Below are positions 44,153 to 52,681 of a stretch of 64,000 nucleotides of DNA, in pieces. The notes below the pieces were generated by a model, which was not told where the DNA came from, made no database searches, and saw only the letters and a list, made by a program, of their open reading frames with translations. Both the position numbers and the translations under genes were made by a program. The DNA comes from Nitrospira sp. (GTDB taxonomy: Bacteria; Nitrospirota; Nitrospiria; Nitrospirales; Nitrospiraceae), in the NCBI GenBank assembly GCA_018242765.1, contig JAFEBH010000004.1:62001-126000 (forward strand). The letters are read 5' to 3'. Numbering within the stretch: position 1 is the stretch's first letter; the number at the start of each line of letters is the position of its first letter.

Positions 44153-46648
44153 GTGTTCTCAATGCAGCAGGCTGAACAGAGACAAAGAATGAAAACCAGA
44201 GCCGCCCTGACGAAAGCCGCATCCGCGCAGATTCCCGCGAGTGACTATATCCCGCTGGGTACGGCGATCACGCCCACCGTCATCACCCTGACCGGTGGCG
44301 AGTATCTCGCCTGTTGGAAACTGGAGGGGATCACGTTCGAAACAGCCGACCGTTCAGAAATCCTGCTGCGCAAAGAAGCGCTCCACCAGTTTCTCCGATC
44401 CTTAGGCGGCGGGTGCTTCGCCCTCTGGTCCCACAAAATCAGACGGGTCGTCACCGAGCGGTTGCATGGCACCTCGCCTAATCCGTTCTGCCAAAGCCTG
44501 AGCGACCGCTACTACCAGTCCTTCACCCAACATCGACAAATGGCGACAGAGTTGTACCTCTCCCTACTGTACCGACCGTTTCCTTCCAAGGTGGCGAGCT
44601 TCTTCACTCGGATGTCCACGCGCACCCTGGCCCAACGAAGAGACCACGAAACCGGACAGCTGACCATCCTGGAAGACATGGGCAAACAGCTCGAAGCGAG
44701 TCTAAGCCGTTATGGACCCACACGCCTCGGCACCTATATGAAACAGGATATCGTGTACTCCGACCAGCTGGCCTTTCTGAGCTATCTCATCAACGGAGTC
44801 TGGGAGGAGATCCCCCTACGCCGGGCGCCGCTGGCCTCGTACCTCCCCACTTCGCGCCTGCACTTCGGCGACCGGACGGGCATGATGGAAATCTGGCACC
44901 CACGCGACAAGAAATTCGCCGGGTTCCTCGACATGCAGGAATACCCACCGTTCTCCGAGCCAGGCATGAACAACGGCTTGCTCTATAGCGATGCCGAGTA
45001 CATCGAGACCCAGAGCTTCTCGTGCCTCAACAAACGCGCGGCACTGAAGTCACTCGCGACCCAGAAAGGGCATTTGATCGCCTCAGAAGACGCGGCGACG
45101 CGCGAGATCGAACAGATGGACCAGGCCGCAGACGATCTGCAGAGTGGGCTCATCGATCTGGGCCAGTACCATTACAGCCTGGCCATCTTCGGCAACACAA
45201 TGGAATCGGTGAGCACCGCGCTCGCCGATGCCCGAGCCGTCTTTCAGGACGGGCCGGGATTCAAGATGGCCCGCGTCGATGTCATCCCCGAATGTGCCTG
45301 GTTCGCGCAGATCCCGGGCAACTGGAGTCTGCGTCCGCGCGAAGCCGTCATCACGAGCCGGAACTTTGTCTGTCTCAGTCCTTTTCACAACTTTGCGCGC
45401 GGCAAACGAGCAGGCAATCCCTGGGGCGAAGCCCTGGCCCTGTTCAAGACGCCGAGCGGGCAACCCTACTATTTCAATTTCCACGTGTCCCCGGAGGATC
45501 GGGATTCACGCGACGAGAAGTATCCCGGCAACACCTTTATCTGCGGCAGCACGGGCGTGGGCAAGACCGCGTTGGAACTGAGCCTCTTGGCCTTCGCCAC
45601 CAAGTACCAGGGCCTGCGCTGCGTGGTCTTGGACAAAGATCGCGGTGCGGAGATCGGAATCCGGGCCATGGGCGGGACGTATCAGTCGCTCAAACGCGGA
45701 ATGCCGACCGGCTTCAACCCCTTGCAGCTCGAACCGAACCCCAACAACTGGCAATTCTGCGAACAGCTCGTAGCCCAACTCGTGAAGCAGCCCGGTGACG
45801 AGATTCCACGACTGACCGCGAAGGAGCAGAGCGAGATCAGCCAGGCCGTGCGGACGGTAATGAGTGAGGCGGTCTCGCTGGACCTGCGCTGTCTGTCCCT
45901 CCTTCGCCAGAACCTGCCTGCCACCGGCGACCAGAGTGTGCGAGCGCGGTTGAAGCGATGGACCCGCGGGCACTCGCTGGGCTGGGCCTTCGACAATCCA
46001 CACGATTCCCACGAGATCAGTGAGGCACGAATATTTGGCTACGACTATACGGACTTTCTGGATGATCCAGAAGTTCGCACCCCAATCATGGCCTATCTGC
46101 TCCATCTCACCGAACGGCTGATCACGGGCGAGCCCTTCATCTATGTCATGGAGGAATTCTGGAAGCCGCTGCAAGATCCGCTGTTCGCGGACTTCGCCTT
46201 CAACAAGCAGAAGACCATCCGCAAACAATCCGGCCTCGGCGTCTTTGTGACGCAATCGCCCTCGGACGTGCTGCGACATCCGATTGGAAAAACGATGGTG
46301 GAACAGAGCGTGACACAGATCTTCTTGCCCAATCCTCGCGCCGACCATGACGACTATGTGCAAGGGTTCAAAGTCACGGAGGCGGAATTTCATATCATCA
46401 AGAATCTCGGGGAAGCGAGCCGTCTCTTTCTCGTGAAGCAGGGCCACAGCTCGGCGATCGTACAATTCGACTTGGGTGGCATGACGGATCTGTTGAACGT
46501 GCTCTCCGGCACGACGGACAACGTCACGCTGCTGGATCAGATTCGAGAGGAAGTGGGCGATGATCCCACCGACTGGCTTCCAGTCTTTCATGAGCGCATC
46601 GCGGCGCGGAAACGTCTCCGGCACCAGAACAGAGAAGGAGTCGCGTAG
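44153..46648 (+). CDS. virB4: VirB4/TrbE conjugation ATPase
   Basis: 831 residues. A GTG start at 44153 with GAGGTG upstream is used; a near ATG (44162) is possible. Walker A reads GSTGVGKT (about 464-471) and Walker B IYVMEEFW (about 661-668). The N-terminal half has the CagE/TrbE/VirB family core. The ATPase powers pilus assembly and substrate transfer. The full length matches the family, so it is probably functional. Confidence 0.95.
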   Translation: MFSMQQAEQRQRMKTRAALTKAASAQIPASDYIPLGTAITPTVITLTGGEYLACWKLEGITFETADRSEILLRKEALHQFLRSLGGGCFALWSHKIRRVVTERLHGTSPNPFCQSLSDRYYQSFTQHRQMATELYLSLLYRPFPSKVASFFTRMSTRTLAQRRDHETGQLTILEDMGKQLEASLSRYGPTRLGTYMKQDIVYSDQLAFLSYLINGVWEEIPLRRAPLASYLPTSRLHFGDRTGMMEIWHPRDKKFAGFLDMQEYPPFSEPGMNNGLLYSDAEYIETQSFSCLNKRAALKSLATQKGHLIASEDAATREIEQMDQAADDLQSGLIDLGQYHYSLAIFGNTMESVSTALADARAVFQDGPGFKMARVDVIPECAWFAQIPGNWSLRPREAVITSRNFVCLSPFHNFARGKRAGNPWGEALALFKTPSGQPYYFNFHVSPEDRDSRDEKYPGNTFICGSTGVGKTALELSLLAFATKYQGLRCVVLDKDRGAEIGIRAMGGTYQSLKRGMPTGFNPLQLEPNPNNWQFCEQLVAQLVKQPGDEIPRLTAKEQSEISQAVRTVMSEAVSLDLRCLSLLRQNLPATGDQSVRARLKRWTRGHSLGWAFDNPHDSHEISEARIFGYDYTDFLDDPEVRTPIMAYLLHLTERLITGEPFIYVMEEFWKPLQDPLFADFAFNKQKTIRKQSGLGVFVTQSPSDVLRHPIGKTMVEQSVTQIFLPNPRADHDDYVQGFKVTEAEFHIIKNLGEASRLFLVKQGHSSAIVQFDLGGMTDLLNVLSGTTDNVTLLDQIREEVGDDPTDWLPVFHERIAARKRLRHQNREGVA

Positions 46649-46656
46649 AGAAACTT

Positions 46657-47703
46657 ATGGGGATGGCGACCTACATCGAACAGTCGGTGAACAACGCGTT
46701 GGACCACTATGTCGTGACATCCAGCGATGCCGTGATCGGAGTGCTCACACCGGTCGCCGTGACGGCGATGACACTCTATGTGATGTGGACCGGCTTTCAA
46801 GTCATGCGCGGCGACGTGCAGGAACCAGTCACCGCGCTCGTCTGGCGCTGGTTCCGCGTGGCGCTCATCACCGGGTTGACGTTGAACGGACCGCAGTATC
46901 GGAGTCTCGTGAAGGAAGGGTTGGACGGAATTCAAGAAGCCTTTGCCTCCGCCTTCGGCGGAGTCCTCTCGATGGGAGGGACGATCGACCAGATGGCGGA
47001 TCCCTTCACGACGCTCATGGAAACCCTGTTCACCGAAGCGAGTTCTGGATTGGTCCCGCAATTCTCACTCTTCATCGCGGGGGCAATCTGCGCCACGGCG
47101 TCGATCGTCATGGCCTTCGTCGCAATGGGGCTCTTTCTCGTGGCCAAAGTCAGCCTCGCCCTGCTGCTCGCAGTCGGACCGGCCTTCATCTTCTGCGCGA
47201 TGTTTCCCGTGACGCAGCGCTATGCCGAGAATTGGCTATCCAGTGCGCTGGTGGCCGTCTTCACCAATGTCCTCATCATGGCAGTCGTCACGTTTCTTGC
47301 GAGCCTCCTGCGGAACGCCTGTCTGCACGTACTAAGTGCCTATTCTGCGGCATCAATCCTGGCAGATGTCGTAGGACTGCTGTTCCTCTCCATCACCGCC
47401 GCCTATGTCTTGCTGCATGTCGCGTCCCTGGGAGCGAGTTTGGCCGGAGGCCTCTCATTGGGAAACCCGGGTGGCGATGCCACCAGGAGTGGAATGCTGC
47501 TCCTGCACACGGTCACGTCCGGTCTGAGTCGGTTAGTCCCGTTGGCCCTGGCCTCCACCGGCGGGTCCCTGAGTGGACCGAAAAACGGTGCGGCCCGCGC
47601 CCTGCTGAGTGAGCTCCCTGCCGGGAATCCCCAGCCAGGGAGTGACCTCTATCAACGGGCCTCAATGGAGCGGTTACGCAATAGCGTCTCGCGAAAGGAG
47701 TAA
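46657..47703 (+). CDS. virB6: VirB6/TrbL-like membrane channel protein
   Basis: 348 residues. About six membrane segments, including VIGVLTPVAVTAMTLYVMWTG and SLALLLAVGPAFIFCAMF, the latter carrying the conserved VirB6 GPAFIxxxxFxxTxxxxxxW pattern. A polar C-terminus follows. It should form part of the inner-membrane channel of the T4SS. Placed between virB4 and the minor-pilin gene. Confidence 0.85.
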   Translation: MGMATYIEQSVNNALDHYVVTSSDAVIGVLTPVAVTAMTLYVMWTGFQVMRGDVQEPVTALVWRWFRVALITGLTLNGPQYRSLVKEGLDGIQEAFASAFGGVLSMGGTIDQMADPFTTLMETLFTEASSGLVPQFSLFIAGAICATASIVMAFVAMGLFLVAKVSLALLLAVGPAFIFCAMFPVTQRYAENWLSSALVAVFTNVLIMAVVTFLASLLRNACLHVLSAYSAASILADVVGLLFLSITAAYVLLHVASLGASLAGGLSLGNPGGDATRSGMLLLHTVTSGLSRLVPLALASTGGSLSGPKNGAARALLSELPAGNPQPGSDLYQRASMERLRNSVSRKE

Positions 47704-47706
47704 AGC

Positions 47707-48432
47707 ATGTCCCGCATGAAACGCACAGTGATCGCGATGGTCTTTGCCCTGATGGTCGTCGTTGGTCCAGAGTCGAGATCGCAAGCCGGAGGGATTCCCG
47801 TCATCGACACGGCCAATCTCGTGCAATCCATCGTGCAGGCTCTCGCCTGGATCCAACAGTTCCAGCAGATGCAGCAACAGATCCTCCAAGCCGACCAGCA
47901 GATTCACGCGATCATGGGTTCCCGCAATATGGGGAGTCTCATGAACAACCTCACCCTCGCCGGGGTCGTCCCCTCCGACGTCAACGCCGTGTACCAGAGC
48001 ATTCGATTTGGCGGGGTCCAGGGTCTGACGGCGGCGGCGCAGATCATCCGTCACAACCGCATGATCTACAACTGCGAGGGTAAAACCGGCGATGCCTTGC
48101 GGATTTGCCAGAACATGCTGAACCAGACGCCGCAAAGTCAGGCCTATTACGCGAACACCTATCAGATGTTGCTCGGCCGGATGCAGCAGATCAGGGCCTT
48201 GACCACCCGCATCAACGACACCCAGGACGAAAAAGGGATTCTGGAACTCAATGGTCGGATCGCCGCCGAGCAAGCGCAGGTGAGCAACGACACAAATCGA
48301 ATTCTGACAATGAAATCCATGATCGAGGCGGAAGAAAAAGCAGCGCAACAGGAGCAGCAAGAACGAGTCCTGAAGATGTTGGCGCCAGGTACGTCGCGGA
48401 CTTTCGACCACATGACGCCCTGGACGCCGTAG
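47707..48432 (+). CDS. virB5: VirB5/TrbJ-like minor pilin
   Basis: 241 residues. Signal peptide (AMVFALMVVVGPESRSQA-GGIP), then an extended helical body: IVQALAWIQQFQQMQQQILQ, NRILTMKSMIEAEEKAAQQE. The pattern PVIDTANLVQSI and QQFQQMQQQI matches TrbJ/VirB5 pilus tip proteins that mediate adhesion. Starts 3 bp after virB6. Confidence 0.82.
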   Translation: MSRMKRTVIAMVFALMVVVGPESRSQAGGIPVIDTANLVQSIVQALAWIQQFQQMQQQILQADQQIHAIMGSRNMGSLMNNLTLAGVVPSDVNAVYQSIRFGGVQGLTAAAQIIRHNRMIYNCEGKTGDALRICQNMLNQTPQSQAYYANTYQMLLGRMQQIRALTTRINDTQDEKGILELNGRIAAEQAQVSNDTNRILTMKSMIEAEEKAAQQEQQERVLKMLAPGTSRTFDHMTPWTP

Positions 48433-48460
48433 TTGGGCTCATCAGACAGAGGACAGGAAC

Positions 48461-49228
48461 ATGGAACAGATGATGGAGAAGCAGATGGACCGCTCACTCG
48501 TGAATGCGGCGGACGAATCGCAATTCTACGATCAGGGCCGCGACTGGGATACCGACTGGCGGCTGCGATTGGAGGCAACGGAACGAAAGGCCTGGTGGGT
48601 CGCGGGCACCGCCTGCGCCCTGGCGTTGATACTCGGGGTTGGCATCGCCTGTCTCGCTCCCTTCAAGACCACCGTGCCCTATGTCTTCGCGATCGATCGC
48701 GCCACCGGCAATGTGGAGCTGGTGAGCGCGGCGGATGATCGGACCGTGCTGGGCTATCAGGAATTGCTCGATAAGCACTGGACGCAAAAATACGTGATCG
48801 CGCGAGAATCCTACTCGTACCGGCTGCTCCAAGCCGACTACGACCAGGTCTTGGCGATGAGTACGGATGAGATCGGTCGCGATTACGCGAGCCTCTTTGA
48901 CGGCGTGCACGCCCGCGACAAGCAGTTGGGGACCGGCATCGAATGGCGCGTGAACGTCTTGAGCGTGACTGTTCAGAGTGATGCGATCGGACCGAAGGCC
49001 ACAGTGCGGTTCGAGAAGCAGGTGAAGCGAACCGACGCGCACAGCCTGGAGCCGCCGCAGTATTTCATCGCGACGGTGTCCTACGAGTACCGCCACACGA
49101 TGAAGGGCCAGGAAAAGGATCTGATCCAGAATCCGCTCGGCTACAAAGTGACGGGCTATCGGGTGGACGCGGAAATCGGAACGATCACGCCGCCGGCGTC
49201 GGTCCTGTCGATGGTCGAGAAGAAATAG
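48461..49228 (+). CDS. virB8: VirB8 conjugation protein
   Basis: 255 residues. Short cytoplasmic N-terminus, one membrane helix (about 43-66, WWVAGTACALALILGVGIACLA), then a periplasmic VirB8 domain (VPYVFAIDRATGNVELVSAA ... IEWRVNVLSVTVQSD ... PQYFIATVSYEYRHTMKGQE). Asp/Glu-rich contacts to VirB9 and VirB10 are not assessable by eye. Good length for the family. Confidence 0.9.
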   Translation: MEQMMEKQMDRSLVNAADESQFYDQGRDWDTDWRLRLEATERKAWWVAGTACALALILGVGIACLAPFKTTVPYVFAIDRATGNVELVSAADDRTVLGYQELLDKHWTQKYVIARESYSYRLLQADYDQVLAMSTDEIGRDYASLFDGVHARDKQLGTGIEWRVNVLSVTVQSDAIGPKATVRFEKQVKRTDAHSLEPPQYFIATVSYEYRHTMKGQEKDLIQNPLGYKVTGYRVDAEIGTITPPASVLSMVEKK

Positions 49229-49237
49229 AAAGGACGC

Positions 49238-50170
49238 ATGGTCATGCAGACCATAAAGAAACACAAAGGGTCGATCACGGCATGGCTCACCGTCGTCCTC
49301 CTCTGTTCCGGAGCCTCATCGCACGCGGCGGAGGTCCCGGAGCCGGGCGACGGAGACCAACGCGTCCGGTACGTGACCTATCAGAAGGACGAAGTGACCA
49401 AGGTCACAGTCCGCCGTGGTGTCGTCACGCGCATTGTGCTGGGAGATGACGAACGTATCGTCATCGCCGGCAGCGGCTTTCTCGCGGACTGTGGGAAGCA
49501 AGAAGCAGAATGGTGCATCAGGGCCGATGTCGGAACCAATCAGGTCTGGGTCAAGCCCAAGGACCAGGCGACGCATAACAATCTGGAGATTCGCACGGAC
49601 AGGCGGGACTACAGTTTGGAGTTCAGCGTCGTGGGAGACCATCCCATCGGACGGAAGCAGAACGCCGGGCAGGGGCCACGCGGAAAAGAGGAGCCGATGT
49701 ACCGCGTCATCTTCCGACATCCACTGGTCCCGCCGACTTCTGCCACCATGACAGCGATACAAGCCTCGGCCCATCGCACAAAACAAGCTCGCGACAAGGC
49801 CGACCTCCTTCACGAGCGGTTGGACTCCTTTACGCCCGAACCGCGTAATTGGTCCTATTCGATGGAGGTGCTTCCGGGAGGAGACGATATCGCGCCTTCT
49901 CTCGTATTTGATGACGGACGTTTCACCTACTTCAAATTCCCTCCCAATCGCGAGATCCCAGCCATCTTCTACTTCTCACCGTTGGGTGAAGAAACCCGCA
50001 TCAATTTCCACATGGAGAAGGATCTCGCCGTCGTGCAGCGAATGGGGCGGCAGTTTGTGTTGCGCTTGGGGGAGGCCGTGGTCGGCATCTGGAATGAGGC
50101 CTACGACAAGACCGGAGTGGCCGCCATCGAGGGGACCACTGTCTCGGGCATCACCAGGACGCTGCGCTGA
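49238..50170 (+). CDS. virB9: VirB9/TrbG outer-membrane core protein
   Basis: 310 residues. Signal peptide (TVVLLCSGASSHA-AEVP), then the VirB9 N-domain (RYVTYQKDEVTKVTVRRGVV, VWVKPKDQATHNNLEIRTDR, YSLEFSVV), a polar linker, and the C-domain (NWSYSMEVLPGGDDIAPSLVF, FTYFKFPPNREIPAIFYFSP, EAVVGIWNEAYDKTG). Together with VirB10 and VirB7 it forms the outer core. No VirB7 gene is visible. Confidence 0.93.
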   Translation: MVMQTIKKHKGSITAWLTVVLLCSGASSHAAEVPEPGDGDQRVRYVTYQKDEVTKVTVRRGVVTRIVLGDDERIVIAGSGFLADCGKQEAEWCIRADVGTNQVWVKPKDQATHNNLEIRTDRRDYSLEFSVVGDHPIGRKQNAGQGPRGKEEPMYRVIFRHPLVPPTSATMTAIQASAHRTKQARDKADLLHERLDSFTPEPRNWSYSMEVLPGGDDIAPSLVFDDGRFTYFKFPPNREIPAIFYFSPLGEETRINFHMEKDLAVVQRMGRQFVLRLGEAVVGIWNEAYDKTGVAAIEGTTVSGITRTLR

Positions 50171-50179
50171 GAAACACAC

Positions 50180-51583
50180 ATGGAACAATCACACGAATCA
50201 AGCAATCGAGCTGAGCAGAAGCCTCCCATCGTCGATGGGATTGTGTCGGTCAACCACCAGGCCGGTGGCAGGAACGAGATGGCGGCGCGCGTAGCGTTTC
50301 TGGTCGTCATGGCCATCGTGCTCGTGGTGGGACTCGTCTTCGCGGCGAACACCTATAGCGCGAAACGAAAGGCGGAAGCCACACAGGAGGAACGGGCGGC
50401 GAAGGTGGAGAACAAACCGGCCCAGGTCGGACTGAAGCGGGTCTTCGAGACCGATCCGCTTCCATCTCAACAGACCACCGCACTCGTGCGGTCGAGCAGT
50501 CAGTCGCCTGTCGCGTCCGCTGACCGTGTGATGCGGTCGCCCCGCGACAGAGGAATCGATGACGGAAGCCGACCAATGGCACTTGGTCCCGACGAGACAC
50601 AAGGCAACCCACCACTCAGCAGACGTTCTTCCAGTCGGTTCGGTGGGGAGGTCATTGTGACGAACTCCCCTGCTTCGGATAGTCCCCGTACTCAACAAAT
50701 GGGAACCGGCCCAGACGCGGCCCTCTCCTTGGTCCGCGAGCTCCTCAACGGCGCGAGACAGCCGGACACGGGGTCCGGGAGCTTGCTCGGTGGAACAGCA
50801 ATGCCTGTCAACACGGCGGCAGACACAGGGAGCTCGACGCCAGTGTCGATTGGCTACATGGGCGGACCCGGTGGACCTTCGATTGGCGTGACGAGCGTCG
50901 GCCTCGCGGCGCCACCAGGTCCTCCGGCGAGCGGAGCCGGTCCCATCGGTGGGCTCCTGACGCCGTCGGACACCCCGAAAGTCCAAGCCGGTCTCTTGGG
51001 TGATCGAAATCTCATCTTGCCAAAAGGTAGAACGATCGACTGCGCCTTGACCGTGCGGGTGATCAATGAAGTCGCCGGTATGGCGACCTGCGTGCTGAAC
51101 AGCGATGTCTATAGCGACAACGGTCGCGTCGTCCTCTTGGAGCGAGGATCGGAAGCAGTCGGCGAATATGCGGCGACGATGGCGCAGGGCCAGCGCCGCC
51201 TCTTTCTCCTCTGGACGAGAGTCAAGACTCCCACGGGAGTCGTGATCAACCTGAATTCACCCGCCGCCGACGCGCTGGGCACATCTGGGTTGGTCGGCTA
51301 CGTGGACAATCATTGGTGGGACCGGCTGGGCGCGGCCTTTCTCCTCTCCCTCGTACAGGACGGGATCGGTTTGGCCACCGCCACACAGGCAGGCGGTGGG
51401 GGCGCGCAGAGTCTGGGGATCTATCAACATTCCGCCACGACCGGAAATCGCATGGCGGAACTCATCCTCCAATCCACCATCAACATCAAACCCACGCTCT
51501 ACAAGAACCAGGGCGACCGCGGGACCATCTTCGTCGCGCGGGATTTGGATTTCAGCACTGTCTATGAACTGCACCCCCACTGA
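50180..51583 (+). CDS. virB10: VirB10/TrbI core protein
   Basis: 467 residues. N-terminal membrane helix (about 35-57, AFLVVMAIVLVVGLVFAANT), a long Pro/Ser/Gly linker rich in GGPGGP and PPGPPASGAGP, and a C-terminal TrbI domain beginning ILPKGRTIDCALTVRVINEV and containing VVLLERGSEAVGEYA and GVVINLNSPAADALGTSGLVG. The last helices LGAAFLLSLVQDGIGLATAT form the outer-membrane pore. The linker has internal Gly/Ser repeats. It overlaps virB11 by 20 bp. Confidence 0.92.
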   Translation: MEQSHESSNRAEQKPPIVDGIVSVNHQAGGRNEMAARVAFLVVMAIVLVVGLVFAANTYSAKRKAEATQEERAAKVENKPAQVGLKRVFETDPLPSQQTTALVRSSSQSPVASADRVMRSPRDRGIDDGSRPMALGPDETQGNPPLSRRSSSRFGGEVIVTNSPASDSPRTQQMGTGPDAALSLVRELLNGARQPDTGSGSLLGGTAMPVNTAADTGSSTPVSIGYMGGPGGPSIGVTSVGLAAPPGPPASGAGPIGGLLTPSDTPKVQAGLLGDRNLILPKGRTIDCALTVRVINEVAGMATCVLNSDVYSDNGRVVLLERGSEAVGEYAATMAQGQRRLFLLWTRVKTPTGVVINLNSPAADALGTSGLVGYVDNHWWDRLGAAFLLSLVQDGIGLATATQAGGGGAQSLGIYQHSATTGNRMAELILQSTINIKPTLYKNQGDRGTIFVARDLDFSTVYELHPH

Positions 51584-52673
51584 CCTGCTTGCGCACGACA
51601 CGATGGTGCGCGAGTTGTTGCGACCCTTGCTGCAGTACCTCGCGCTGCCCGGCGCGACCGAGATCGTCGTCAATCGGCCACAGGAAGTATATATCGAGGT
51701 CGGCGCAACCTGGCAACATCACCGCGCACCGGACCTGACCCTGGATCGACTCACCGCGCTCGCCACGGCCATCGCAACTGCGACCGAGCAGGAAATCGGA
51801 CCGCACCACCCGATTCTCTCCGCCATGTTGCCGGATGGGGAACGGGTGCAAATCGTGCTGCCGCCCGCGGTGGAACTGGGAACCATCTCCGTCTCAATCC
51901 GCCGACCCAGCGCCTGGATCAAGACTTTGGCCGAGTATGACGCGGAAGGCGCCTTCAGCCGCTATGTCTGGGCCAAGGCGGCGATGTTGGATCGACGTGC
52001 CGCCGAGCTCGACCCCATCGAGCGACAGTTAGTGCAGTATCTGACCAATCGTCAATTGGGTCTTTTCATTCAGGCGGCAGTGCTGGCGAAGAAGAACATT
52101 GCCGTCGTGGGGGACACAGGCTCCGGTAAAACCACGCTCATGAAGTCGATCTGTCAGGCCGTCCCCAAACAGGCACGGCTGATCACGATCGAAGATGTGC
52201 GCGAATTGTTGCTCCCCCTGCACGGGAACCGGGTACATCTCTTGTACGCTAAAGGAGGACAAGGAACAGCATCGGTGTCGCCGTCTCAGTTGATTGCCTC
52301 CACGCTCCGCATGAAGCCGGATCGGGTGCTCCTCGCCGAGTTGCGCGGCGGAGAAGCGTTCGACTTCCTCAAACTCCTCACCACCGGCCACAGTGGATCG
52401 ATTACCTCCTACCATGCGGAATCCTGTGCCCTCGCGGCCGAACGCTATGTCTTCATGTGCAAAGAGCATGAGCAGGCGGCGACCTACGATGTGCCGACGC
52501 TGAAGCGCCTGGTGGCCTTGACCATCGACGTGATCCTCCATGTGGTGGCGCAGAATATCGACGACGAGGAAGGACGACCGATCAGAAAAGACCGCTACGT
52601 GGCGGAAGTCCATTATGACCCGATTGCGAAACTCGTGGCGCGATTCGGAGAAGCCATCCTGGTGAGGGCCTAG
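51564..52673 (+). CDS. virB11: VirB11 secretion ATPase
   Basis: 369 residues from MNCTPTDLLAHDTMVRELLR; an upstream in-frame start at 51396 lies inside virB10 and is unlikely, while a later ATG at 51603 is also possible. Walker A GDTGSGKT (about 182-191), an Asp box EDVREL and the His box HSGSITSYHA are in order. Hexameric ATPase of the type II/IV secretion family, energising pilus assembly and DNA transfer. Confidence 0.95.
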   Translation: MNCTPTDLLAHDTMVRELLRPLLQYLALPGATEIVVNRPQEVYIEVGATWQHHRAPDLTLDRLTALATAIATATEQEIGPHHPILSAMLPDGERVQIVLPPAVELGTISVSIRRPSAWIKTLAEYDAEGAFSRYVWAKAAMLDRRAAELDPIERQLVQYLTNRQLGLFIQAAVLAKKNIAVVGDTGSGKTTLMKSICQAVPKQARLITIEDVRELLLPLHGNRVHLLYAKGGQGTASVSPSQLIASTLRMKPDRVLLAELRGGEAFDFLKLLTTGHSGSITSYHAESCALAAERYVFMCKEHEQAATYDVPTLKRLVALTIDVILHVVAQNIDDEEGRPIRKDRYVAEVHYDPIAKLVARFGEAILVRA

Positions 52674-52681
52674 AGGAACCG

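Noticed and set aside
43423..49797. Long open frames on the reverse strand opposite the virB genes (for example 45506-46624 and 48494-49264).
   Set aside because: They are shadows of high-GC coding sequence; the forward products match VirB families in full.
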